DNA of 64,000 nt from an uncultured Pseudovibrio sp. (GCA_947496145.1 CANMBS010000019.1:1-64000), one strand, 5' to 3'. Shown: positions 1-8,378, numbered from the stretch's first letter. Translations and numbers: made by a program. Notes: generated from the sequence alone by a model not told the origin.

Positions 1-331
1 GGATGGTATCGAACAGCCTCAACCCGATAAAAAAGCTGCTTAAGAAAAAGCTTATACACCAGACTTGGCAATAGCTCGGCGCAAGACGGCCCTGATGCAC
101 AAGCATTTCTGGAGAGATACTAACCGTCCCCTCCCCCCAATGCAGAAAATCACTGCCACGCAGGTCGCGGTTAAACGCAGCTGTATATCGCGCGTTCTGA
201 GCCTTCTCTTGCAACACAGCCGTCTCAGGAGACTCCGGCGCAGTCAAAATCGGCAGAAAATAAACCCCAAGCACAAAACCAACAGCAAGCACTACACTAT
301 GAGAAATCAGCAATGTAACAAAACGGATCAT
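1..331 (-). CDS. DM13-domain-like exported/membrane protein, partial (3' end outside window)
   Basis: An open frame starts at ATG 331 (complement) and runs off the left edge. It has an N-terminal hydrophobic segment (about residues 4-28), then GSDFLHWGEG and GRLAP, strings I associate with the DM13 electron-transfer-like domain of short alphaproteobacterial proteins. A purine-rich GAAAG lies upstream. After GRLAP the in-frame residues (SYCQVW...) no longer look like the family, while another frame there reads YKLFL, close to the YKLYL I expect at this point. A frameshift is therefore possible. The function of the family is not known to me. Confidence 0.55.
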   Translation of the reverse strand, partial: MIRFVTLLISHSVVLAVGFVLGVYFLPILTAPESPETAVLQEKAQNARYTAAFNRDLRGSDFLHWGEGTVSISPEMLVHQGRLAPSYCQVWCISFFLSSFFIGLRLFDTI

Positions 332-585
332 TGGGTTTCTTTCAGGTTACAGGGTGAACAGCGGAAACTCAAACGTTTCGGGTAGTCACACCCTACCAAG
401 GCGAGCACCCCATCGCCTTGCAACCCTTAACAAAGTTCCGTGAAACGGTAGTTACTTTTTTAAGAACCCGATATGTGAACGATCAGCATTTATGCTCTAA
501 CCTCATATTTTTACGCACCCTCAATTGACATCATCAAATTCAATTTATACATTTTATTCACGATCTATTTGAATAAAGGTGATTT

Positions 586-1068
586 ATGAAGTTTGCAACC
601 TCCGCTACACAAGTCATTTCCGCAATCGAGAATTTTGGTCATGATGTCCCAAACAACAAAGCCCTCCAAGCCCGCTTATCTTTCGCGCGAGCTTGGTATG
701 CAGTTAAGTCCCAGACAGGAAGCTGGATGTTTGGGCCAAGCAAGTTTATAGGCTACAGCGATATGAACGCCGCCAAATACCTCGCAACAAGCGACAAGGG
801 TTTAGATGGGCGTAAGACAGAAGCAATACTTCAACAGTGGTTCACAGAGATTCCGACCTCAGAAGACTTGCATCATGAACTTAAGTCAGCGTTATTTGAC
901 TACCTATCTCAATTCGGAAAAGTCCCAAGCACAAAAACCAGAATTAGCATCATAAATTGCGACCTTCCTGATGAGATGGAAAAATTCAATAAGATTGCTG
1001 ACCTGATTATCGAAGTTAGCAAATTACTGCCAGCCTCATCACTTTCACGCATTAAGGCTAGCATTTAA
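586..1068 (+). CDS. Hypothetical protein, low-GC orphan, 160 aa
   Basis: A 160-residue soluble protein preceded by a good ribosome site (AAAGGTG, 6 bases before ATG). No signal peptide or membrane segment is visible. Residues about 35-90 hold AWYAV, FGPSKFIGY, LDGRKTE and WF. I loosely associate this spacing with an accessory domain of HNH-type nucleases, but no nuclease motif (HNH, PD-ExK) is present, so no function is assigned. Base composition is lower in GC than the neighbouring CPBP gene, which suggests acquisition. A 14-bp perfect hairpin begins 12 bases after the stop codon. Confidence 0.6.
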   Translation: MKFATSATQVISAIENFGHDVPNNKALQARLSFARAWYAVKSQTGSWMFGPSKFIGYSDMNAAKYLATSDKGLDGRKTEAILQQWFTEIPTSEDLHHELKSALFDYLSQFGKVPSTKTRISIINCDLPDEMEKFNKIADLIIEVSKLLPASSLSRIKASI

Positions 1069-1079
1069 CTCAGAATACT

Positions 1080-1125
1080 ATGAAGTTATGTTTGCCCTAC
1101 CTTGGGTCCTGAAACATAACTTCAT
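1080..1125 (+). terminator. Long perfect hairpin after the 586-1068 gene
   Basis: Arms 1080-1093 and 1112-1125 are perfect 14-base reverse complements (ATGAAGTTATGTTT and its complement), and the 18-base loop can pair further (CCC with GGG). There is no T-run after it, so it is either a weak terminator or another kind of palindrome. Confidence 0.4.
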
Positions 1126-1232
1126 TCCCTGCTCTTCGTTGAGACTTCTTATCGACAACCAAATTGACACAACGAAAACTTTACCCGACTATTTCCCAGT
1201 TACTACATTTTCATCACACATAAAGTTTCACC

Positions 1233-2090
1233 ATGCCGCTCTCATTAACTGCCTTTCTTGTTCTTGGCTTCGCCATCGCAATCATCCCATTCAGCGCACG
1301 GCAGTGGATGCCACTTACTGTTTTTGTGGCATCTCTCATTCTGGCGATAATATCAGGTGTCCTTGACTGGACAGGGCTGCTTCTTGTCCTGAGCTGGGCC
1401 GTTGTCAGCGCTTTTCTCTTCCGCCAGCAAAACCCCATCTGGCTGTATGGCTTGATGACAGCCCTGTTGCTGCTGGCAGTACATCTGGTGATGACACACA
1501 CCGCCCCCGGCTTTCACAATCTGCAAGTCCTTTCGGAAGTGAAAACGAGCGCGGACGCGATACCCTATTCGCTTTATCTGAATTTCGATAAGGCCGCTCT
1601 GGGCTTCCTGCTCTTCCTTTTTGCAGCACCGCGCATCACCAAAGCAAAGCAATGGCTTCGCTGCCTGCGTATGACCCTGCTGTTCTTCATCCCAACAGCA
1701 GCAGTCTTGATCGGGGCAACCTATGCCGCAGGGCTGGTGGTGCCTGACCCCAAGCTGCTATGGTTCCTCCCCATCTGGATTTTCGCAAACCTGCTGTTCA
1801 CCAGCGTCTCTGAAGAAGTCATCTTCCGCCAGTTCATCATGGGCCAGCTCATGGAAAAACTCGGAAGGGGAACATGGACCGGACTAACCGCCCTCATACT
1901 CTCATCCCTCTTCTTCGCCTACTATCACCTGAGCGGCGGCCTCCCCTACGCGGCCTTCTCGTTCATCGCCGGATTATTCTACGGAGCCACCTTCTGGAAA
2001 TCAGGCCGCATAGAAACCGCCATCGGCGTCCACTTCCTCGTAAACCTCACCCACATCCTGTTCTTCACCTACCCCATGCTGGCGAGGTAG
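1233..2090 (+). CDS. CPBP family intramembrane glutamic endopeptidase (Abi/CAAX-type)
   Basis: A polytopic membrane protein of 285 residues with the three signatures of the CPBP (Rce1-like) protease family. Motif 1 is EEVIFR (E194, E195, R199), motif 2 is FAYYH (F228, H232) and motif 3 is HFLVN (H267, N271). These form the intramembrane active site in characterised members. Bacterial members act in prenyl-protein processing, bacteriocin immunity or unknown roles, and nothing nearby identifies the substrate. The start at 1233 has only a weak ribosome site. The gene stands alone. Confidence 0.85.
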   Translation: MPLSLTAFLVLGFAIAIIPFSARQWMPLTVFVASLILAIISGVLDWTGLLLVLSWAVVSAFLFRQQNPIWLYGLMTALLLLAVHLVMTHTAPGFHNLQVLSEVKTSADAIPYSLYLNFDKAALGFLLFLFAAPRITKAKQWLRCLRMTLLFFIPTAAVLIGATYAAGLVVPDPKLLWFLPIWIFANLLFTSVSEEVIFRQFIMGQLMEKLGRGTWTGLTALILSSLFFAYYHLSGGLPYAAFSFIAGLFYGATFWKSGRIETAIGVHFLVNLTHILFFTYPMLAR

Positions 2091-2233
2091 AACGGATAGA
2101 CAACAAACCTTCCATAAAGCTCTAACCCAATGTTTTGATCGCACATAAACGTACACTTGGATAAGAACAACGTACCAAATGGCAGAATTTGAAGCCGATT
2201 TAGTTGTTGTATTTCTAGGTTAGCACGCAGGTA

Positions 2234-2536
2234 TTAGTCGAGATCTAGATCACTATAACGACGTTTAGATGAAACTGGCATCTTACTCTCGATAATGGTG
2301 AGTCTATCATTGGTTTCCTGAATTTGCTCAGATAGCCGCCATACCGCGCCAATAGGGTCTGGCTTTGAAGTCAAATGCTCGAACCCTGCAAGAGATGCTA
2401 TGCCACTATTAATTTGATATACTGCATTACCTGGTCCGTTGGTAATTGCATCCTCGACGGTTCTATGAACTCCTTTAATCTCTCTGAGAAGTAGTAGTAA
2501 TAATACGGCAACAAGACCGACCAAAAATTCTAGCAT
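2234..2536 (-). CDS. Small membrane-anchored protein with coiled-coil-like tail
   Basis: Starting at ATG 2536, the protein (about 100 aa) opens with one strongly hydrophobic helix (LEFLVGLVAVLLLLLL) followed by a polar, probably helical tail (IGAVWRLSEQIQETNDRL). A GAGG ribosome site lies 6 bases before this ATG and overlaps an upstream in-frame ATG at 2548, so the inner start is preferred. GC is low. No family is recognised. It is probably inner-membrane, with the tail on one face. Confidence 0.5.
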   Translation of the reverse strand: MLEFLVGLVAVLLLLLLREIKGVHRTVEDAITNGPGNAVYQINSGIASLAGFEHLTSKPDPIGAVWRLSEQIQETNDRLTIIESKMPVSSKRRYSDLDLD

Positions 2537-2874
2537 TTTATACCTCATTTAAAACAACTTAGGCATTGGAAATTGAACTCACCACCACTCATAATCAGAA
2601 GCTCAAAGAGTTCAATCTCTCCTCTTTAGTTTGTCATACGAGATAATACATCGATTATATTAGTTAGATTCAACCTATAGGGGCTATGGAGATAGCTCAT
2701 ATAGGTTGAATCGGATCACTCTAAAAGAGCGCAGCCCTGCCTAGTCGCTTCAACACGAGGGCTTTGAATAAGATCAAACACCTCGACACCATTTCCGTAA
2801 GGTAATGCTGCTAATCAGTATTGTGTAACTGGTCCACACGCCAGAGCTTCAAGCTGTTGCAAAAGGGGAATGGA
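2537..2874. other. Intergenic region with hairpin and possible gene remnant
   Basis: The stretch holds a strong inverted repeat (2667-2712). Just beyond it on the minus strand is a 32-codon open frame (2719-2814, stop at 2716-2718) with no start codon, which reads like a protein C-terminus (GVEVFDLIQSPRVEATRQG). It may be the 3' relic of a lost gene with its terminator hairpin still attached. The promoter and ribosome site of the MFS gene must also lie here. Confidence 0.4.
2667..2712. repeat. Inverted repeat, nested double hairpin
   Basis: Outer arms 2667-2679 (GATTCAACCTATA) and 2700-2712 are perfect 13-base complements. Inside them GCTAT (2683-2687) pairs with ATAGC (2692-2696) around a GGAG loop. 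There is no T-run on either side. Confidence 0.6.
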
Positions 2875-4155
2875 ATGTCCGGATCGCGAGAAAGACTGCC
2901 GCCCCGCTCAATCATCGCAGCAACAAGCGGGAACGTTCTGGAGTGGTACGACTTCACTGTTTACGGCTTTCTCACCGCGACGCTTGCCACTCAGTTTTTC
3001 CCGCTGGAAAACCGGGTCGCCTCGCTGCTTTCTACATTCGCCGTGCTGGCTGTCGGCTATGCAGCACGCCCCATCGGCAGTGTCATTTTCGGCCATATCG
3101 GAGACCGTGTAGGCCGAAAGGCCGCCATGGTGATCTCCGTCCTGCTGATGGGAGGAGGCTCCCTCGCGATTGCCATGCTTCCCACCTTTAATCAGATCGG
3201 GATCACAGCAACAGTGCTTCTGGTCCTGATCAGGATCGTGCAGGGCATTGCCGTGGCTGGAGAATACACCGCATCAGGCGTCCTTCTGGTGGAACAGGCT
3301 GAGCCGGAACGGCGGGCACTCACAGGGGCATGGATTGCATGCGCCATGATCTCCGGTTGCCTCATCGGCTCAGCAATCCCGGCTGGCATCAATCTCTTTC
3401 TTTCCGCCGATCAGATGATGGACTGGGGATGGCGTCTGGCATTTGCTTTCGGCGCACTGGTTGCAATCTTCAGCGCTGTTATCAGGCGCAACATCATCGA
3501 TACAGTGCTGGACGAAGACCCGGAGGATCGCACTTCACCCGTCTGGCAAAGCCTGCGCGATCACTCTGCTCTCATCGGGCAAATGATTTTGCTGCTCATT
3601 CCCACTGCTGTGATTTATTTCGTAATATACGTCTATGCAGTGTCATTTCTGAGCGCAAAGCCAGATTTCGGCTCATCAGCGGCCCTCAATGTCACGACAC
3701 TTAACCTGATTATCATGGCCCTCTTCATTCCGGTTTGCGGACTTGCCGCGGATCGGTTCGGCCTGCGGCCCGCTTTCCTTGCTGGAGCTGTGGCAACCTT
3801 TATCCTCGCAGGTCCGTGTTGGTGGCTCATGCTCCGGCCAGATACAACATCGGTTTTTCTTGGACAGTTCGGCCTCACCTTAACAAGCACGGTCGGCTGG
3901 GCACTCTCCATCACCGCTCTCACCCTGATGGCCCCGGACCATCTGCGCTGTAGTGTGGTCGCCCTTGGCTATAACCTGAGCATGGCCCTCTTCGGTGGCA
4001 CCACCCCAATCGTGGCAACCTATCTGGTAACCCAAACCGGCAGAAACTACGCCCCCGTCTACTACATCCTGATCGCAGTCCTCCTCTCTCTGCCAATCAT
4101 CTGGCGCCTGCCAAAACTAATCGCCTCAACACGACTGAAAAATGCATTGGCTTGA
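2875..4155 (+). CDS. MFS transporter, metabolite:H+ symporter (MHS) type
   Basis: A 426-residue, about 12-helix transporter. The opening GNVLEWYDFTVYGF and the loop 2-3 motif GHIGDRVGRK are characteristic of the MHS family (citrate, alpha-ketoglutarate, shikimate, proline/betaine symporters). The substrate cannot be read from sequence. The start chosen is ATG 2875, behind the ribosome site AAGGGGA (2863-2869); an upstream TTG at 2821 would add 18 unlikely residues. No linked catabolic genes are seen. Confidence 0.85.
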   Translation: MSGSRERLPPRSIIAATSGNVLEWYDFTVYGFLTATLATQFFPLENRVASLLSTFAVLAVGYAARPIGSVIFGHIGDRVGRKAAMVISVLLMGGGSLAIAMLPTFNQIGITATVLLVLIRIVQGIAVAGEYTASGVLLVEQAEPERRALTGAWIACAMISGCLIGSAIPAGINLFLSADQMMDWGWRLAFAFGALVAIFSAVIRRNIIDTVLDEDPEDRTSPVWQSLRDHSALIGQMILLLIPTAVIYFVIYVYAVSFLSAKPDFGSSAALNVTTLNLIIMALFIPVCGLAADRFGLRPAFLAGAVATFILAGPCWWLMLRPDTTSVFLGQFGLTLTSTVGWALSITALTLMAPDHLRCSVVALGYNLSMALFGGTTPIVATYLVTQTGRNYAPVYYILIAVLLSLPIIWRLPKLIASTRLKNALA

Positions 4156-4239
4156 GGGAGTATTTTGCTCGCAAGGAAGATATGAAGGCATTGCCCATTC
4201 CAATAGGCCCGTGAAGAAAAGTAGCACCACCCTACCCGA

Positions 4240-4644
4240 TCACTCCACCACGCGCAGATGCTTCTTCTTCTCAAGCACCTTCAGCACAGTGCCAAGGTCG
4301 TGCCCGCGCTTGAGGATCATGCCGCCGGTGCCAACCACACAATAGGCACCTTGTTTACGGGCAAGCCTGGGGTCTTTTTCAATGCGGTAAAGAGGCATTT
4401 CGCTGGTGCGGCGGAAAATAGCGAAGATCGCTTTGTCGGTTCCGTGCCCTATGGCGTAATCCCGCCATTCGCCACTGGCAACCATGCGCCCATACAGTCT
4501 GAGGATCTGATCGAGTTCCGTTCGATGAAAAGCAACTATCGGTTTCGGGAGGTTCGGTTTTCGTTTGATTGCGGCGCTGCTGGAACCACCATCAAAAGAG
4601 CGAACGCTCCCGGACTCTATTGCAATATCATCCCCTTCACTCAT
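4240..4644 (-). CDS. DUF2794 domain-containing protein
   Basis: A 134-residue cytosolic protein containing FHRTELDQILRLYGRMV and GEWRDYAI, the hallmark of the alphaproteobacterial DUF2794 family, followed by FAIFRRTSEMPLYRIEKDP. The role of this family is unknown. The ribosome site GAGGAGG sits 5 bases before ATG 4644. It is convergent with the MFS gene, with about 85 bases between. Confidence 0.85.
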   Translation of the reverse strand: MSEGDDIAIESGSVRSFDGGSSSAAIKRKPNLPKPIVAFHRTELDQILRLYGRMVASGEWRDYAIGHGTDKAIFAIFRRTSEMPLYRIEKDPRLARKQGAYCVVGTGGMILKRGHDLGTVLKVLEKKKHLRVVE

Positions 4645-5211
4645 GAAGGCCTCCTCTGTTCAGATCCTGCGCATCAGGTCATCCACAAACTTATTTTACC
4701 ATATATATCCGACCATCCTGCGGCAAACCCGCTAAGAACGCAAGCCAACCCCAGCCACCTGCCCGGCAAAAGACACAGTCATAAATGGGGGCGCACTCTA
4801 ATAATTTACCCAGAAAATCCAAGGGTAGATCAAAACCCTCAAATATCACTGTGATCTTTATCACTAGTTTCAGATGTATGATGCTTAAGTATACACGCTA
4901 AAATTGCCACAGTAGTTTCTCGGTTCTGCCGCATTTCAGTCATTTGGCAGCCATGAAGAGACGTCAGTCTATCCGTGTTGCCCAAGCAGGTTCGGTTCTA
5001 TGGAGCCCAGATCAGCCTCTCACCCCTCCCCCTACGACCAACTGGTCCGGGCGCGGAAATAGAACCGAACCGCCTTATTCCCAACATCTCGCAGAACAGG
5101 AAGACGCGCAGCTTTTAAAACGTATCTCTGAAAAGTGGACACCGGTTTTCAGAGATACGCAAAAACATAAGCTAAAGCAGATCAAGCGTTTCAGCTTAAA
5201 CGCGAACTGCT
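4645..5211. other. Intergenic region rich in inverted repeats
   Basis: No convincing gene. An open frame at 4944-5387 crosses two palindromes and the 3' end of the opposite-strand gene and is judged spurious. The region contains a 13-base inverted repeat (4989-5071) and a two-part palindromic element (5121-5215). Confidence 0.5.
4989..5071. repeat. 13-bp perfect inverted repeat with 57-base loop
   Basis: GGTTCGGTTCTAT at 4989-5001 is the exact complement of 5059-5071. The loop contains a further palindrome (GACCAACTGGTC). It could be a structured RNA or a small mobile-element relic; no transposase is nearby. Confidence 0.5.
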
Positions 5212-5215
5212 TTAG
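5121..5215. repeat. Two-part palindromic intergenic element (Rhizobiales-type repeat)
   Basis: Part 1: CGTATCTCTGAAAA (5121-5134) pairs perfectly with 5146-5159 around GTGGACACCGG. Part 2: CTAAAGCAG (5172-5180) pairs with 5207-5215, and inside it GCGTTT (5186-5191) pairs with 5198-5203. The AAAGTGGACACCGGTTTTC core resembles dispersed intergenic repeats I know from Rhizobiales genomes. The distal arm overlaps the stop codon of the minus-strand gene ending at 5212. Confidence 0.6.
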
Positions 5216-5808
5216 TTGCGCAGCCCGAGCGACAGGCCACCATGCCCCAATATCTTCGGCTCGCTGGCGCAATCCCAGATGCCAGCAAGAAGTCGGGCAC
5301 TGTCACGAGCAAGCTGGTTTGCATCCTTGTTGGCACGCGCATCCACGTAACCGACATGACAGGTCTTTCCCTGCCCCAACTGCGTGATAACCAACACCTG
5401 CCCCCGATAAATCCCGTCACCACCGGCAGGCTTAGCATCGACGACGCCTTCAGGAACATCCGTGTGCCAGCGTAAAATAGTAGCAACCGGCTCACCGCCC
5501 TCCAGAACCCACTCTATGGTCGATCCCAGCCTGTTCCACGGGCCAAGGCTTTGTGTGGCTGCTTTTTCAGCCGGTCCGGCCTCACCAAAACTTACAAAAA
5601 ACCGAAGGTCCCCTTCCGCCACATAAACCGGAATACCGTTATACCCCAGACAGGACCAGCGTGCAGAATCCTCAAAGGTTTCAGCAGGTTCTATACGTGT
5701 ACAGGTTTCATTCAAATCCAGCTTTGAATAAGCGCTTGCCGCAAATACACCTTGTGCTGCAAGAAATCCGGAAACAACTACGGCGAGGAATTGAATTTTC
5801 TTCAACAT
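5212..5808 (-). CDS. Hypothetical secreted protein
   Basis: Starting at ATG 5808 (ribosome site GGTG), the protein is about 198 aa with a clear Sec signal peptide (MLKKIQFLAVVVSGFLAAQGVFA). The mature part has several cysteines (CTRIEP, WSCLGY, KTCHVGYVDA, WDCAS), consistent with an oxidised periplasmic protein. I do not recognise the family by name. An in-frame ATG at 5838 lacks a ribosome site and would bury the signal peptide. The stop codon lies in the palindromic repeat arm. Confidence 0.7.
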   Translation of the reverse strand: MLKKIQFLAVVVSGFLAAQGVFAASAYSKLDLNETCTRIEPAETFEDSARWSCLGYNGIPVYVAEGDLRFFVSFGEAGPAEKAATQSLGPWNRLGSTIEWVLEGGEPVATILRWHTDVPEGVVDAKPAGGDGIYRGQVLVITQLGQGKTCHVGYVDARANKDANQLARDSARLLAGIWDCASEPKILGHGGLSLGLRN

Positions 5809-5943
5809 AAAACACCCACTTATCCCAGAGTTAGCCACCAGGTATTGCTTGAACTAAATGCTCAACCGCAACGGCGAAATATATCTTGCAACCAGACGAT
5901 GCCCCTGTAATACAGGCACCAAATGAACTTGGAGTATACATAA

Positions 5944-6480
5944 ATGCGTATCGATCGTATTCCTGTTGGCAAGAACCCACCAGAGGACATCAATGTCATT
6001 ATTGAAGTCCCTGTTGGCGGTGAGCCGATCAAATACGAGATGGAAAAAGAATCCGGCGCAATGTTCGTCGATCGCTTCCTCTACACCCCTATGCGTTACC
6101 CGGGCAACTACGGCTTCGTTCCTCACACCCTGTGTGGTGATGGCGACCCGATCGACGTCGTTGTCATCAACCAGCGCCCGATCATTCCGGGTGCCGTCAT
6201 GAACTGCCGCCCGATCGGCGTGCTGATCATGGAAGACGAGTCCGGTCAGGATGAGAAGATCATTGCTGTCCCAAGCAGCAAGCTGACCCGCCGTTACGAG
6301 TCCGTTCACACCATCGAAGACCTGCCTGAAATCACCATCAAGCAGATTGAGCACTTCTTCGAGCACTACAAAGATCTGGAGCCTAACAAGTGGGTGAAGA
6401 TCACTGGCGTTCATTGCGCCGATGAGGCCAAGCGCCTGATCGTAGAAAGCATCGAACGCTACAAAAAAGAAGAGGGCTAA
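5944..6480 (+). CDS. ppa: Inorganic pyrophosphatase (family I)
   Basis: Hydrolyses PPi to 2 Pi in the cytosol, pulling biosynthetic reactions forward. It is 178 residues long, normal for bacterial family I enzymes. The signature DGDPID (D66-D71) carries the metal-binding aspartates; K30 and E32 in the N-terminal KYE, and [10 protein letters not shown], match the active site. Ribosome site GGAG upstream. A bidirectional terminator (6505-6542) separates it from the convergent dsbB. Confidence 0.97.
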   Translation: MRIDRIPVGKNPPEDINVIIEVPVGGEPIKYEMEKESGAMFVDRFLYTPMRYPGNYGFVPHTLCGDGDPIDVVVINQRPIIPGAVMNCRPIGVLIMEDESGQDEKIIAVPSSKLTRRYESVHTIEDLPEITIKQIEHFFEHYKDLEPNKWVKITGVHCADEAKRLIVESIERYKKEEG

Positions 6481-6504
6481 GAGCCTCCTCTTTTAAAGAA
6501 CTGC

Positions 6505-6542
6505 AAAAAAGCCCGAAGCTGCGTAGAGCCTCGGGCTTTTTT
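6505..6542. terminator. Bidirectional rho-independent terminator between ppa and dsbB
   Basis: AAAAAAGCCCGA (6505-6516) pairs with TCGGGCTTTTTT (6531-6542), giving a T-run on both strands. Confidence 0.9.
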
Positions 6543-6563
6543 AATGACCAGACGGACGATTGT

Positions 6564-7091
6564 TTATTTCTGACGGCGAAGCACCAGACCGCACACGGCA
6601 ACAAAGGCCATGCCAGTGGCATAAAACACATTCAGCCCGGCAAACGACAATCCAAAGATACGGAACTGCGCAACAGAACAACTCACCACCTTGGTGGTCG
6701 CAAGGCTCTGTAACATATTCGCAGCCGTTCCCAGTTCCATGCTGCCCCCGGCAGAGCAGTCATTCGGCCCAAGCCAGAACTCCCACTCAGCGCCAGCCTG
6801 ATAGAACCCGACACCGCCACCGTAAAGGAAGCCACAGGTCGCGCCAATCAGCAGCACTATGGAAACCCAGCGCAGCTTTTCAGTGCGCAGGAAGAACAGT
6901 GCCAGCAGCCCCAGCACAACACCAGCATAATACGGATTGCGCTGAATAAGGCACAGCGGACACGGCTTAAAGCCGCCAATCAGCTCAAACCCCCACGCCA
7001 TCGCCAGCGCAGTAACGCTGCCCAGCGTAACAAGGACAGCAGAAGACTTAAGCGGATCTTTCAAAAGCAGCGCAAAAATGCGTCCCAGCAT
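6564..7091 (-). CDS. dsbB: Disulfide bond formation protein B
   Basis: An inner-membrane quinone reductase that reoxidises periplasmic DsbA. It is 175 aa with four hydrophobic helices. Both redox pairs are present: CPLC (C44, C47) in the first periplasmic loop and C112/C138 in the second, with QRNPYY after the first pair typical of the family. A partner dsbA is not in the window. It faces the same way as the DedA-type gene upstream, about 100 bases away. Confidence 0.93.
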   Translation of the reverse strand: MLGRIFALLLKDPLKSSAVLVTLGSVTALAMAWGFELIGGFKPCPLCLIQRNPYYAGVVLGLLALFFLRTEKLRWVSIVLLIGATCGFLYGGGVGFYQAGAEWEFWLGPNDCSAGGSMELGTAANMLQSLATTKVVSCSVAQFRIFGLSFAGLNVFYATGMAFVAVCGLVLRRQK

Positions 7092-7193
7092 TTGCAGTTA
7101 ACCTCTCTTGTATCACCCCGAGCGCCCACAGGCTCACTCAGAAAAACACGCACACCTGACAAAGACGAAAGTGATCTGGCTTAGTCAGCCGCC

Positions 7194-7772
7194 TTAAAGA
7201 AACTTGATCAGAGCCAAACCACCCAACAGCAACACCACAAACACAGTGAACATAAGGCCGAGCCGTTTTTCAATGAAGTCCCGGATAGTTGGCCCAAACA
7301 GATACAAAAGCCCTGCCACAACAAAAAACCGGATCCCACGAGAGACAATGCTCGCCACAACGAACACTGGAATATTCAGGGCAAAAACACCACTCGCAAT
7401 AGTGATTACTTTATAAGGAAAGGGCGTCAAACCCGCGATAAAGACAAACCACCAGCCCCAGTCCTGAAAAATCTGCTCAAACTGATCAAACTTCTCCATG
7501 TACCCGTAAAATTCAAGGATAGGCTTCGCCACTTCCTCAAACAGCACAGCCCCGATAAGATAGCCCAGCAACCCGCCAAGTACAGAAGCCACCGTACACA
7601 GTGCCGCATAAAACCAGGCCCGGTTCCGCTTGCTCACACACATCGGAATAAGCAGCAGGTCCGGTGGCAGTGGAAAGACAGAGCTTTCAACAAAAGCAAC
7701 AGCGCTCAGCGCATGCGGTGCACGCGGCCCGGCAGCAAGAGAAAGGGTCCAGTCATAAAGGCGACGCAGCAT
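7194..7772 (-). CDS. DedA/YqaA-type membrane protein (VTT/SNARE-associated)
   Basis: A 192-residue membrane protein with the family marks ESSVFPLPPDLLLIP near the N-terminus and GLTPFPYKVITIASG mid-protein. These correspond to the re-entrant-helix signatures of the DedA superfamily, YqaA branch. Members act in lipid (undecaprenyl phosphate or phospholipid) flipping and membrane homeostasis; which applies here is not shown. Possibly co-transcribed with dsbB. Confidence 0.85.
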   Translation of the reverse strand: MLRRLYDWTLSLAAGPRAPHALSAVAFVESSVFPLPPDLLLIPMCVSKRNRAWFYAALCTVASVLGGLLGYLIGAVLFEEVAKPILEFYGYMEKFDQFEQIFQDWGWWFVFIAGLTPFPYKVITIASGVFALNIPVFVVASIVSRGIRFFVVAGLLYLFGPTIRDFIEKRLGLMFTVFVVLLLGGLALIKFL

Positions 7773-8024
7773 AAGTCAGCAATGCTCCAGGCAAACAATC
7801 AGGTAACAAAGCAGCCCGGCTGAGTGTAACCAGTCAGGCAACAGGGTTTCAGCTCAAAAAATGTTGAACAACAACGTAAAAGAGCAACCCACGGTGAACT
7901 CCTACCTTAAACACCAGCAGCAATCACAGGAATATGGCAGGAAAAGCAACCCTGCTCATTTTATCCCCCGCAAATGCGATTGAATAAACAACGAGAATTA
8001 CTGTGGTTAGCTTCAATCAGGAGA
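7773..8024. other. Intergenic region upstream of tRNA-Leu
   Basis: No open frame with coding character, no strong hairpin and no repeat seen. It must hold the promoter of the minus-strand DedA-type gene. Confidence 0.4.
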
Positions 8025-8052
8025 TTGACGCCACCCCCTTTCTCGATATATT
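8025..8052 (+). promoter_or_regulatory. Sigma-70-type promoter of tRNA-Leu
   Basis: -35 TTGACG (8025-8030), 16-base spacer, -10 TATATT (8047-8052). The predicted start, near 8059, is a dozen bases before the mature tRNA 5' end. Confidence 0.65.
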
Positions 8053-8070
8053 CCGCCTTTACCAGCCGTT

Positions 8071-8155
8071 GCCCCTGTGGCGGAACTGGTAGACGCGACG
8101 GATTCAAAATCCGTTTCCTTCGGGAGTGCCCGTTCGAGTCGGGCCAGGGGCACCA
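8071..8155 (+). tRNA. tRNA-Leu (anticodon CAA)
   Basis: 85 nt including an encoded CCA. Acceptor GCCCCTG pairs with CAGGGGC (8145-8151). The anticodon stem ACGGA/TCCGT encloses TTCAAAA, giving anticodon CAA, and a long variable arm and GTTCGAGTC T-loop are present, as expected for a class II tRNA. It reads UUG codons. The toxin-antitoxin locus lies downstream. Confidence 0.97.
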
Positions 8156-8378
8156 CTTTTCTTCCTGAAATTTCTGAGTATCTTAATCGCCGCTATGCGC
8201 GCGCGGTTGTAGACCAATTCTTTACCACCCCAAAATCAAAGATTTGCGAGAGTGTACCATATAAGGTACATTTTCTTGGAAAGAGAACTCGCAGTATTCG
8301 TGGATTGCCCTTCATTTTTTCGGCTGATTAAGTCTGTTGCAGCGTCAACATCAATCGCCTGCTAACGGACAATTCAGA

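Noticed and set aside
65-385. 106-codon forward frame at the left edge
   Set aside because: It is antisense to the DM13-like gene, whose frame has family motifs; the forward peptide is Arg/Gln-rich nonsense.
4944-5387. 147-codon forward frame
   Set aside because: It crosses two palindromic elements and the 3' end of the opposite-strand secreted-protein gene, has no ribosome site and has low-complexity, basic composition.
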